From assembly GCA_027294455.1 (NCBI GenBank), contig JAPULZ010000114.1, positions 1 to 52,845 of the forward strand: a stretch of 52,845 bases of DNA. The letters run 5' to 3'. The stretch's first letter is position 1; each line of letters starts with the position of its first letter. Positions 35,581 through 43,506 of this stretch are shown in pieces. The notes under the pieces were generated by a model that made no database searches, was not told where the DNA came from, and saw only the letters and a program-made list of their open reading frames with translations. This DNA is from Gemmatimonadota bacterium. Lineage in GTDB: Bacteria > Gemmatimonadota > Gemmatimonadetes > Gemmatimonadales > GWC2-71-9. A program made the translations under genes and the position numbers.

Positions 35581-36735
35581 CTATGCGGCGCACTCATTCT
35601 TGCCAACCTCCAGCTCCTCGGCTTCCTGCTCCGTGACCTCGAGCAGGCCGACGTTGGCCACCTTGATCTTGCGATAGGCCTCAGGAAAGCTGGAGGTCCG
35701 TCCCTTCACCCAGGCGATGAAATCTTGCTCGCGTTCCATGGCGAAGGGCTCGCTCTCGGCGCGAACGGCGTCGAAGGTGGCGCCGATGGTGCGGTCTGCG
35801 GCGCGCTCGGCGTCGGAGGCGTAATGGGCGGGATAGATCATGATCGAGGCCGGCAGCGACTCCCGGGCTCGGCACACGCTCTTCCACAAGTTGGCGGCCC
35901 ACGCATCGACCTTGCCGCCCAGATCCGGCCGCCCCAGGGAGTTGATGAAGATGAAGTCGCCAGTGAACGCCGCTTCGTCTCCCAGGAGGAACGTGACACT
36001 GCCCTCGGTGTGGCCGGGTGTGTGCATCACCTCGAGAGTGGCACGCCCCACGGTGAGTTCCGCGCCGTCCTCGATGGGGCTGATGTCGAGTTTGCCCGGC
36101 GTTCCCTCGTACACGTGCGCGTTGTCGGCCGGATGGAGGTGGTAGGGCACGCCGAGCTGGGCGGCCAGAGCCGGTGCGCCGCTGAGGTAGTCGGCGTGGA
36201 CGTGGGTGTCGGCCACAGCGAAGATCTCGGCCCCCAGCTTCCGGGCGCGCGCGATGTACACCTCGATATTTCGGGCCGGGTCGATGACCAGGGCCTGGCC
36301 GTCGCTCACCAGGAGATAGGCCAGGGCCCCTTTGCCCACCCGGTCGAGCTGGATCAGGTGATCGAGTCCCGTTTGGGTGGGCAGGGCGCGGGGATAGGCC
36401 GTCATCATCCAGCCCGCCATTCCCCCGGCCAGCGAGGCGGCGGCGAATCCCTGCTCGTGCAGCAGGGCGGCGATGGGCTTGCTCGAGCTGCCGTGACCAC
36501 ACACGACGGCCACGGGCTGATCCTTGGCCATCCCGATCTGGTTGATGTCGTCCAGGGCGCGGACCTGCGACCCGGCCATGTTGAAGAAACGATCGGCGGG
36601 AATCACGTCGATATGTCCGCCGCCGGCCAGCCGTTGGGGCGCGCGGACATCCAGGACCTGGATGTACTCACCCGCTTCGACCCGGTGCAGCAACTCTTCG
36701 GGCGTCATCTCTCGAGGCGTATCGGGTTCAGTCAT
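35581..36735 (-). CDS. Rhodanese-metallo-beta-lactamase fusion, persulfide dioxygenase-like
   Basis: This 384-residue cytoplasmic protein has an N-terminal rhodanese domain (about 8-112) with active-site Cys79 (VVCGHGSSS). A C-terminal MBL-fold domain (about 120-384) has THVHADYLSG (His178, His180, Asp182), HTPGHTEGS (His242), FTGDFIF (Asp260) and IYPAHY. The pattern is that of ETHE1-type persulfide dioxygenases, which oxidise glutathione or low-molecular persulfides. The common CstB/PDO fusions have the MBL part first, so the order is reversed here. The usual His after HAD is Tyr. The ATG at 36735 follows AGGA by 8 nt. It is 29 bp after the Cys-rich gene on the same strand. Confidence 0.86.
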   Translation of the reverse strand: MTEPDTPREMTPEELLHRVEAGEYIQVLDVRAPQRLAGGGHIDVIPADRFFNMAGSQVRALDDINQIGMAKDQPVAVVCGHGSSSKPIAALLHEQGFAAASLAGGMAGWMMTAYPRALPTQTGLDHLIQLDRVGKGALAYLLVSDGQALVIDPARNIEVYIARARKLGAEIFAVADTHVHADYLSGAPALAAQLGVPYHLHPADNAHVYEGTPGKLDISPIEDGAELTVGRATLEVMHTPGHTEGSVTFLLGDEAAFTGDFIFINSLGRPDLGGKVDAWAANLWKSVCRARESLPASIMIYPAHYASDAERAADRTIGATFDAVRAESEPFAMEREQDFIAWVKGRTSSFPEAYRKIKVANVGLLEVTEQEAEELEVGKNECAA

Positions 36736-36764
36736 GGCTGGTTTCCTGGTTCTAGCGGTGAGGC

Positions 36765-37532
36765 TCAGTCGTCGATCAGCACGCAGCCGGGGTGGCCGGT
36801 CTCGTCTTCGGCCAGATCGTCGGGCCATTCACTGCATATCGAGGGCTTGGCCGGCCGGTCGTTGGGCCGCACACGGTCGTGAAGGGTGCAGTTGACGCTG
36901 CCCTCCTCCAGGTATCCGCAGGCTGAGATCACTTCGCAATCCAGCGTCTCGTCGTCGTCCCGTATGACCCGGCACACGTAGGGCGACTTGCGGGACCGAA
37001 TGAGCGCTTCCAGCCTTCGCCGGCTCCTGGGAAGATCCAGCTCCAGGGTGAGGTCGCGGCAGCAGGCCGCGCCCACCTTGTTGTCGGAGGTGCGGCACTG
37101 CGCGTCGGCGCAGGGGTTTTCCGATTGGATGACGGGGAGGGACCGGGCCGGCGCTGCTTCGTACGGCAAGGTGAGCTTGGTGCGCTTCCGCCGGTGGACA
37201 ACGGAAAACCGCTCTCCACCGAGTTGCAGCCGCATCGGCTCGGTCTGGGTGGAGCTCGGCATCCTTCCCCGGAACCCGTGGGCATCGCACCTGGCCCCCT
37301 TGGAGTCCCCCGCCAGATAGCGGCAGGACACGTGCACCGTGGCGTCGACCATGAAGAGCCCGTCGGTCACGTAGGGCTCCCCCCAGGTGATGCGCTCGGT
37401 GTGCCCCGTCAGCCACGTGGCTGCCGCATCCTGGAGGGTGAGGCTGTCGTCCTCGAGGTCGGAGATGCGGACGGTCACGTCCAGCTCCCGACAGTGCCTG
37501 CCGAGGTGCTTACAGGGCGGCGGGTTGGGCAT
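36765..37532 (-). CDS. Cysteine-rich protein, YkgJ/FliB-like putative metal binder
   Basis: This 255-residue soluble protein is rich in cysteine, with no signal peptide or TM helix. The central CADAQCRTSDNKVGAACC and the late NCTLHDRVRPNDRP-KPSICSEWP resemble the spaced cysteines and CxxxPxxC ending of YkgJ/FliB-type (PF03692-like) proteins thought to bind Zn or Fe. This family call is uncertain. It is co-directional with the rhodanese-MBL gene (29-bp gap), which suggests a shared role in sulfur or metal stress. The start is the ATG at 37532; the cupredoxin gene diverges from it across a 239-bp spacer. Confidence 0.5.
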   Translation of the reverse strand: MPNPPPCKHLGRHCRELDVTVRISDLEDDSLTLQDAAATWLTGHTERITWGEPYVTDGLFMVDATVHVSCRYLAGDSKGARCDAHGFRGRMPSSTQTEPMRLQLGGERFSVVHRRKRTKLTLPYEAAPARSLPVIQSENPCADAQCRTSDNKVGAACCRDLTLELDLPRSRRRLEALIRSRKSPYVCRVIRDDDETLDCEVISACGYLEEGSVNCTLHDRVRPNDRPAKPSICSEWPDDLAEDETGHPGCVLIDD

Positions 37533-37641
37533 CGCGAGCCGGCGTGGGTTGGTGGACAGCCGAAGTCCTTGTCACTGCACGCATTACGCTGTCCCGGAAG
37601 TTCTCCTGTCTGGCCGGAAAGGCAAGGTGCCATCTCGGGGT

Positions 37642-37686
37642 TTTCGGAATCGCCCAAGCAATGTAGATTATGTGAAACGATTCACA
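37642..37686 (+). promoter_or_regulatory. Cupredoxin promoter region with perfect CRP-type palindrome
   Basis: TGTGAAACGATTCACA at 37671-37686 matches TGTGA-N6-TCACA at all ten consensus positions and shares the arms GTGAA and TTCAC with the act site. A possible promoter (TTTCGG 37642-37647, 16-bp spacer, TAGATT 37664-37669) abuts its left edge, so bound protein could block transcription. A second -10-like TACAAT (37753) lies too close to the ribosome binding site to be convincing. The site also lies upstream of the divergent Cys-rich gene. Confidence 0.6.
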
Positions 37687-37771
37687 AGCGGTCGGGCGCT
37701 TCTCGGAAGGCCCGTCCGCTTTGTGCATGGGAATCGACATCATATCCGATCATACAATGGAGGAAAGCAAC

Positions 37772-38233
37772 ATGCGGAAGCTCATTGCTGCAATTGCGCT
37801 GACCGTCATGGCGTGTGGAGGCGGCGATAGAGACGCGCAGGCCCAGCAGGTCACGCCAGCGGGAGACACGCCCGCGGCCGAGGCGACCGAGGGTGCGGTG
37901 CACGAAGTGCAGATGGTCCTGACCGACGCCGGCGAGTACAAGTACATCCCGGACGAGCTGACCATCAAGGTCGGCGACACGGTTCGGTGGACCAACGTGA
38001 GCGGCGGCCCCCACAACGTTCAGTTTACGGCGGGTGAGGTTCCCGATGGCGCTGAAGAGGTGTTGAACGCCGCGATGGCCAATCGGATGGGCCCGATGAA
38101 CGGCCAGCTGCTCCTGGCGCCCAACGCGGTCTACGAAGTCTCGTTCGCCGGTGCGCCGGTGGGCCAGTACGGTTACGTGTGCACGCCCCACGTGATGCTC
38201 GGCATGACGGCCAGCCTGACCGTCGAAAACTAG
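37772..38233 (+). CDS. Plastocyanin-like cupredoxin lipoprotein
   Basis: This 153-residue protein has a lipoprotein signal (lipidated Cys near residue 15, TVMACGGG), an Ala/Thr/Glu-rich linker and a cupredoxin domain (about 44-153). Type I copper ligands are visible: His81 (GGPHNVQF), Cys137, His140 and Met145 (YVCTPHVMLGM). It would be a membrane-tethered periplasmic electron carrier. The ATG at 37772 has a strong GGAGGAAAG upstream. It is monocistronic, ending in a clear terminator. Its operator matches that of the alternative complex III operon, so it is a candidate acceptor for that complex (inference). Confidence 0.92.
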   Translation: MRKLIAAIALTVMACGGGDRDAQAQQVTPAGDTPAAEATEGAVHEVQMVLTDAGEYKYIPDELTIKVGDTVRWTNVSGGPHNVQFTAGEVPDGAEEVLNAAMANRMGPMNGQLLLAPNAVYEVSFAGAPVGQYGYVCTPHVMLGMTASLTVEN

Positions 38234-38250
38234 ATCGCACGCCTTGCAAG

Positions 38251-38283
38251 AAAGACCGCCCGCTTTATGGGGGCGGTCTTTTT
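38251..38283 (+). terminator. Rho-independent terminator after the cupredoxin gene
   Basis: The stem AAAGACCGCCC / GGGCGGTCTTT, with a loop around CTTTATGG, ends in a T run at 38279-38283. It lies 18 bp after the cupredoxin stop. Confidence 0.9.
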
Positions 38284-38304
38284 GGGGGGTTCATTCTGAG
38301 TTGA

Positions 38305-38367
38305 GCCACAGAGGACACCGAGCCCAGCCCATCCCCTTTTCTTTGTGTTCTCTGTGTCTTCTGTGGC
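38305..38367. repeat. Dispersed palindromic repeat, copy 2
   Basis: Arms 38305-38322 and 38350-38367 pair at 16 of 18 positions, with a T/C-rich loop like that of the copy at 30334-30396. It lies between the cupredoxin terminator and the convergent PAP2 gene. The two copies keep pairing despite base differences, which suggests the RNA or DNA hairpin matters. Confidence 0.75.
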
Positions 38368-38387
38368 CAACGATGGTAGAAAAACCG

Positions 38388-39230
38388 TCAGCCTTGTATT
38401 CTCGCCGCGACGATCGGGGCAACTAACCCCACCGCAAGCCCCGCCGCGGCGTCGATCCCGTAGTGCATCTGGCCGTACACCGTTCCAATCGTGAGCAGGA
38501 TGAGCGGCAGGGTGAAGCCGACACCTACGGGCTTCCAGGCGCGCCACAGGGCCGCCGTGGCAGCCGTCGACGCCGCCACGTGGGAGGACGGAAACGCGGC
38601 ACCGAAGGACGACCCGCCCGCCAGTATGCCATAGACCAGCTTGGCACTCCACACGTCCCGCACGGGCCCGGTGGGATGCTCGAACGCGTAATTCGGGCCG
38701 GCCACGGGATAGAGCACGAAAAACAGGTAGCAGACGACGAAGGCCATCATGGTGGCGAACACCACGGCCCGGGCGTCGCCGGGGCGCCCCCGCAGAACCA
38801 ACAGGACCGGAGGGAGAATGACGATGGGATAGTAGGAGAAGTAGGCTAGGTGGAGGAGGCCGGACCAGAACACCGACGGATGATCGCGAATCCACGAGTA
38901 GGAGATTTGCCCGCGAAAGATCAAGTTCTCCCACGATTGGACCACCGCGTCGTTGGCGTAGACCGAGTCGGGTGCGAACTGGGCGTTGAGCAGTCCGATC
39001 TGGCTGTAGAACGGCAGCAGCAGGATGATGGGATAGATGACGTGGAGGGCCCGGCCGAGCCGGTCGGTTTCCCGCAGGCGCGTGAAGAGATAGAGCATGA
39101 CCCCGAAGAGGGCGTGCATGAGGAGCATCCATCCGTTCGCCGCGTCGCCGAACGGTCCCCGCGCGAGGATGAGTATCGTCAGGAAGCCGAGGTAGCCTGC
39201 GAGCAGTTTGTCGACCGCCGTCAGAGCCAC
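38388..39230 (-). CDS. PAP2-superfamily membrane enzyme, inositol-phosphoceramide synthase-like
   Basis: This 280-residue polytopic protein has several TM helices and the PAP2/AUR1-type motifs AAFPSSHVAAS and GQMHYGIDAAAG near the C-terminus. Catalysis in this family goes through these His and Asp residues. AUR1-like members transfer a phospho-headgroup to ceramide. As the last gene of a ceramide operon, it probably attaches or exchanges a headgroup on ceramide (inference). The start is a GTG at 39230 with GGAGG six bases upstream, overlapping the reductase gene by 10 bp. Confidence 0.82.
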   Translation of the reverse strand: MALTAVDKLLAGYLGFLTILILARGPFGDAANGWMLLMHALFGVMLYLFTRLRETDRLGRALHVIYPIILLLPFYSQIGLLNAQFAPDSVYANDAVVQSWENLIFRGQISYSWIRDHPSVFWSGLLHLAYFSYYPIVILPPVLLVLRGRPGDARAVVFATMMAFVVCYLFFVLYPVAGPNYAFEHPTGPVRDVWSAKLVYGILAGGSSFGAAFPSSHVAASTAATAALWRAWKPVGVGFTLPLILLTIGTVYGQMHYGIDAAAGLAVGLVAPIVAARIQG

Positions 39231-40213
39231 TCGGCCTCCGCGTACCACGCGGCGGTCTGCCGCAAGCCGGTCGTGATGTCGGTGGTGGCTTCCCACTCGG
39301 TAGCCGTGACGAGGGACTCGGGAGAACAGGTCCAGGCGGCCGCCAGGAATTCATTGGCCTTGTCTGCGTTCAGCACGGTCGACCGTCGCGCCAGGGACGC
39401 GGCCGTTCCGGTGAGCCACAACACGACTCGCGCCACGGGAGCCGGGACGGCCACGACGAAGGGCCCGCGGCCGGCCGGTGGTTGCTTGACCGCGTGGTAG
39501 ATTCCGCGGGCGAATTCCCTGGCGGTCAGTATCTCCGGGTGACTCGCGTAGAACACCCGGTCACGGGCTGCGGGATCCAGACAGTGGATGAGGGCCCCTA
39601 CCAGATCGGTCGCGTAGACGAAAGACAACTCCTGGGAGCCGTCGCCGAAGAAGACGGCGAGTCCCAGCTTGGCGAGCTTGAAGAGCTTGAAAACCTCGGT
39701 GTCCCGCGGCCCGTACACGGTCGGCGGTCGGATGATGGTCCACGGCACCGCTCCCGATCGCACGGCTTCCTCACCGGCGAGCTTGCTCCATCCGTAATCG
39801 CTCACGGGCTGGGCGGCGGAGTCTTCGGTCAGTGGTACGCCCTTGGTTGTCGGGCCGGCGGCCGCGAGGCTGCTCACATAGACGAAGCGCTGCAGGTCGG
39901 GCGCCGCCCTACCGGCCACGTTCACGATCGTGCTGGTCCCTTGTCTATTGACGGCGAAGAGCTCGGCGCGACTGCGGGCGGCCACCGCGCCGGCCACGTG
40001 GTAGACCACGTCCGCTCCGGTGCAGCCTGCAGTCAGAGCTTCGACGTCGTTGAGATCGCCCTGAACGGTGTGTGGTTTGGGTCCGGCGGCAAACAGTTGC
40101 TCGGCTTTGGCGGGGTTCCGCACGAGGCAGGTGACATCATGTCCGCCTTGCAGCAAGGCCTCGACGAGGTGCGAGCCGATGAAGCCCGTGCCACCCGTGA
40201 CGAAAATCTTCAC
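39221..40213 (-). CDS. cerR: NAD(P)-dependent epimerase/dehydratase-like, probable ceramide reductase
   Basis: This 330-residue extended short-chain dehydrogenase has the dinucleotide motif TGGTGFIGSHL at its N-terminus, DVVYHVAGAVA, and the Tyr/Lys pair in SDYGWSKLAGE. The start is a GTG overlapping the stop of the acyltransferase gene (GTGA). Its position between a ceramide synthase-like acyltransferase and a PAP2 gene, after a serine palmitoyltransferase-like gene, matches bacterial CerR, which reduces oxidised ceramide. The symbol rests on family and context, not on a residue unique to CerR. Confidence 0.78.
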   Translation of the reverse strand: MKIFVTGGTGFIGSHLVEALLQGGHDVTCLVRNPAKAEQLFAAGPKPHTVQGDLNDVEALTAGCTGADVVYHVAGAVAARSRAELFAVNRQGTSTIVNVAGRAAPDLQRFVYVSSLAAAGPTTKGVPLTEDSAAQPVSDYGWSKLAGEEAVRSGAVPWTIIRPPTVYGPRDTEVFKLFKLAKLGLAVFFGDGSQELSFVYATDLVGALIHCLDPAARDRVFYASHPEILTAREFARGIYHAVKQPPAGRGPFVVAVPAPVARVVLWLTGTAASLARRSTVLNADKANEFLAAAWTCSPESLVTATEWEATTDITTGLRQTAAWYAEAEWL

Positions 40214-41340
40214 AACGGTCGGTCGTACAATCGCAGCGTCTTGTAGGTCTCGAACCCCATGCGGACGAGGCCGTTGTTCATGGCGGGGTTGTCTTCCAGA
40301 ATCCATCCCGCTTCCGCCCAGCGGTATCCGAGGGCATACCCTTTTTCCCAGATCCAATGATACATCAATGCATCCGCGCCGGAGCGGCGGTATTCCTCGA
40401 TCAGGCCCAGGAGCAGGATGCGGGCCCGCTTTATCTTGCGGCTCTTCCAGAGAATCTTCAGGATCCCGGGAAAGATGCGTCCGGACGGGTTGGCCTTCAG
40501 TGCCACATTGAGGTCCGGAAGGGCGACGGCGAAGCCAATCGTCTTGCCCTCGTGTTCGGCGAACACGATGAACTCGGGCACGACCACGGGCTTCATGTCC
40601 TTGGCCATGTGATCGATTTCGGCATCGGTCATCGGCACGAAACCCCAGTTGCGTTCCCAGGCTGCGTTGTACACCTGTTTGATGAGGTCGACTTCTTGGT
40701 CGAACCGCTTCATGTTGATCGAGCGGAGGGTGATCTTGCGTCGCTCGGCGATCAACTTGGCTCCACGCACCAAGCGTTCAGGAAGTTGATCGTTTACGCT
40801 CTGGTAGAGCAGCAGATCCTTGGCCTTCGTGAACCCGGCATGCTCGACCAGTTTGGGGTAATGTCGTGGGGTGTAGGGGGTGAGGATGGCCGGGGGCGTG
40901 GAGAATCCCTCCACCAACAGGCCGCATTCGTCATTGGTCGAAAACGAAGTGGGCCCGCGCATGACATCCAGGCCGCGCGGCTTGAGCCACGCGCTCGCGG
41001 CATCGAACAATGCGTCGGCCACCGCCTGGTCATTGATCGTATCGAAAAATCCGAAGAATCCGACCGCGTCGTCATGCTCCTGGTTGTGCGCGCGGTTGTG
41101 AATTGCCGCGATTCGCCCCACGATTTTCTTGGCCGAGCCGTTGCTCCGCTCGGCGAGAAAGTACTCGGCGTCGGCGTGCTGGAAAAAGGGGTTCTTCTCA
41201 CGCGAAAGCATCTTTCGCACGTCCATACGCAACGGAGGGACCCAGTGTGGGTCCCTCCTGTGCAGCTTGTATGGAAAGGCGATGAACTTCCTGAGGTCAG
41301 CTGCCGCGCGAACCGGCCGCACGGCCACAGTGTCGGTCAA
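40210..41340 (-). CDS. bcerS: GNAT/YghO-like acyltransferase, probable bacterial ceramide synthase
   Basis: This 376-residue protein belongs to the YghO-like GNAT family that includes the bacterial ceramide synthase of Caulobacter. Typical stretches are HRRDPHWVPPLRMD, KNPFFQHADAEYFLAE, VGRIAAIHNRAHN, VGFFGFFDTI, MRGPTSFSTNDECGLL and the late AEAGWILEDNPAMNNGL. It would N-acylate the long-chain base product of the upstream enzyme. The start is taken as the TTG at 41340 (TTGA overlap with the previous stop, GGGGA upstream). A GTG a few codons later is possible. Confidence 0.85.
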   Translation of the reverse strand: MTDTVAVRPVRAAADLRKFIAFPYKLHRRDPHWVPPLRMDVRKMLSREKNPFFQHADAEYFLAERSNGSAKKIVGRIAAIHNRAHNQEHDDAVGFFGFFDTINDQAVADALFDAASAWLKPRGLDVMRGPTSFSTNDECGLLVEGFSTPPAILTPYTPRHYPKLVEHAGFTKAKDLLLYQSVNDQLPERLVRGAKLIAERRKITLRSINMKRFDQEVDLIKQVYNAAWERNWGFVPMTDAEIDHMAKDMKPVVVPEFIVFAEHEGKTIGFAVALPDLNVALKANPSGRIFPGILKILWKSRKIKRARILLLGLIEEYRRSGADALMYHWIWEKGYALGYRWAEAGWILEDNPAMNNGLVRMGFETYKTLRLYDRPL

Positions 41341-42539
41341 ATAATCCCCGTTGCCTTGCCCAGCTGGGAGAACGTTTCCAACACAAAGTCGATTTGCTCG
41401 TCGGTGTGCGTCGCCATGAGACTCGTCCGCAAGCGGCATTCCGACGGGGGCACGGCTGGCGGCACCACGGGATTGGTGAACACGCCGGCTTCGAAGAGCT
41501 TGCGCCAGAAGCGGAAGGTGTTCTCGAGAGTCCCGATCAAAATCGGAACGATGGGCGTCTCGGACGGACCGATCTCGAATCCCAGGGAGCGCATGCCGCT
41601 TTGGAGGCGCGCCGTGTTGGCCCAGAGCCGCTCGCGCCGCTCGGGTTCCTGCACCATCACTTCGTGAGCCGCCAGCACGCCGGCGGTGTTGGCCGGCGGT
41701 AATGCGGCCGAAAAGATGAGCGGACGCGCGTGGTGCTTGAGGTAATGAATGATACTCTCGGACGCCGCGATGAACCCGCCGATCGACGCCAGCGACTTGG
41801 AAAATGTTCCGACAATCACGTCCACATCGTCGATGACGCCGAAGTGAGCTGCCGTGCCGTCGCCCTTGGGACCGAGGACGCCGATGGAGTGGGCGTCGTC
41901 CACCGCGAGGGCGGCACCGTACTTCTGCGTCAGGGCGATCAAGGCGGGTAGATCGGCGATGTCGCCTTCCATGGAGTAGATGCCGTCCACGATGACCATC
42001 GTACCGCGGTCGGCGTGTTTCTCGAGCAGGCGCTCCAGTTGTTGGAGATTGCCGTGCGTGAAACGTTCAGTCTGGCCGTACGACATCTTGGCGCCGTCGA
42101 CGATGGACGCGTGGTCGAGCTTGTCGATGAGTACGATGTCACTGCGTCCCACCAGACTGGAAATCATGCCCAGGTTGGCCTGATAGCCCGTGGAGAGGAC
42201 CAGCGCACCGTCCTTGCCGAGGAAATCCGCCAACCGGGCCTCCAGCTGTTCGTGGAGGTCGAGGGTCCCGTTCAGGAACCGGCTGCCCGTGCAACCCGAG
42301 CCGTACCGTTCGAGGGCGCGGCGGGAAGCTTCCAACACCTTGGGATGATGCGTGAGTCCGAGGTAGTTGTTGGATCCCATCATGATGCGAGGCTGGCCCT
42401 CGATGGTCACCACGGTGTCTTCGGACTGTGAAATCGGCTTGAAATATGGATACAGGCCCGTCCGTTGGACCTCACGGGCCTTGGTAAAATTCGTGCACTT
42501 GTCGAAGAGCTGAACGTGCTGTAGCGTCTGTGCGTCCAC
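41337..42539 (-). CDS. spt: Serine palmitoyltransferase-like alpha-oxoamine synthase
   Basis: This 400-residue PLP enzyme has the alpha-oxoamine synthase motifs: YLGLTHHPKV, GSGCTGSRFLNGTLDLHEQLE, VDDAHSIGVLG and the Schiff-base lysine in GTFSKSLASIGGF. Sequence alone does not exclude 2-amino-3-ketobutyrate CoA ligase or BioF. The following coupled ceramide synthase-like and reductase-like genes favour serine palmitoyltransferase, which condenses serine and a fatty acyl thioester to 3-ketosphinganine. The start is a GTG with GAGG upstream. No acyl carrier protein gene is adjacent. Confidence 0.86.
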   Translation of the reverse strand: MDAQTLQHVQLFDKCTNFTKAREVQRTGLYPYFKPISQSEDTVVTIEGQPRIMMGSNNYLGLTHHPKVLEASRRALERYGSGCTGSRFLNGTLDLHEQLEARLADFLGKDGALVLSTGYQANLGMISSLVGRSDIVLIDKLDHASIVDGAKMSYGQTERFTHGNLQQLERLLEKHADRGTMVIVDGIYSMEGDIADLPALIALTQKYGAALAVDDAHSIGVLGPKGDGTAAHFGVIDDVDVIVGTFSKSLASIGGFIAASESIIHYLKHHARPLIFSAALPPANTAGVLAAHEVMVQEPERRERLWANTARLQSGMRSLGFEIGPSETPIVPILIGTLENTFRFWRKLFEAGVFTNPVVPPAVPPSECRLRTSLMATHTDEQIDFVLETFSQLGKATGII

Positions 42540-42595
42540 GGAACCTCAGCTCTGAAAGGTGATGTGGTGATACGACAGTGGTGTAGGCCCGCAAC

Positions 42596-43345
42596 GTGGA
42601 GCAAAAGAGCCCTACGATAGTATCCCGACCTCTGATTTGGCACAAGCCCGCGGCGGCATGGGCTATCTTCCTGCTAGTCACCAATTTAGCCGCTCCTCAA
42701 CCCGTTTCCGGGCAGGTGGCGGCCGATTCCGGCCCTTCCTCCATCGATGCGGCCATTTTCGGGGTTATCGGGGGGCTGCTGCTGGCCCCCGGCGCCCTGG
42801 GAATAGACCCGGGGACCCCGGATTGCCTGCCCTGCGACCCCGCTGACCTGCCGTTTTTCGACCGGTGGGCGGTGGCTGCCCCGCGACCGGTCTGGGACCA
42901 CGTCAGCACGGGCCTGCTCCTCGGGCTGGCGGCAGCCACCTGGTGGGATCTCTCCCGGAACGGGGCCGGGGCCCCGGGGAAGCTCCTGGCTTCCATGGAG
43001 TCGGCCGGCTTGGCGGCTGGCCTCTCTTTTCTGGCCAAGGCCCTGGTAGGACGCCACCGTCCGGTCCTCTACACCACGGAAGCGATCGATCTTGCCGACC
43101 CGGCGAGCCACCTGGATTCCTGGCCGTCCGGCCACGCCGCCGTCGCGTTCGCTCTCACGACGAGCTATCTGCTTGGCCGTCCGGGTGTCTCCGCCTCCCG
43201 GGCCGGGCGAATCGGGGCAATGGCCGTCGCCCTGGCTGTGGCCGGGCTCAGGATAGCGGCGGCGAAGCACTTCCCGTCGGACGTAGTTGCAGGAGCCGCG
43301 GTGGGGGTCGGTAGTGCGGTGCTGGTGCACTCCATCCGGTTCTGA
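42596..43345 (+). CDS. PAP2-family phosphatase, membrane protein
   Basis: This 249-residue protein has an N-terminal hydrophobic segment and the three acid-phosphatase motifs: KALVGRHRP, WPSGHAAVAFA, and AAAKHFPSDVVAG with the catalytic His and Asp. It would dephosphorylate a lipid phosphate or act as a transferase in the membrane. It diverges from the serine palmitoyltransferase-like gene across a 56-bp spacer, so it may share regulation with sphingolipid synthesis. The start given is a GTG with no obvious ribosome binding site and is uncertain. Confidence 0.82.
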   Translation: MEQKSPTIVSRPLIWHKPAAAWAIFLLVTNLAAPQPVSGQVAADSGPSSIDAAIFGVIGGLLLAPGALGIDPGTPDCLPCDPADLPFFDRWAVAAPRPVWDHVSTGLLLGLAAATWWDLSRNGAGAPGKLLASMESAGLAAGLSFLAKALVGRHRPVLYTTEAIDLADPASHLDSWPSGHAAVAFALTTSYLLGRPGVSASRAGRIGAMAVALAVAGLRIAAAKHFPSDVVAGAAVGVGSAVLVHSIRF

Positions 43346-43506
43346 CGACGGACTCCCCGCTGCAATCCGCCTCCTTCTAAGACCAGATCCTCCAAGCGGT
43401 TGGATGGCGTGCCGCACCGCTGAATGTGTCCGGGCGCACAGAGCGGGTGGGGGAGGTGATAGTAGCGTTCAGGGTGGGACCCAAGGCCATCCGCGATGAT
43501 CATCTA

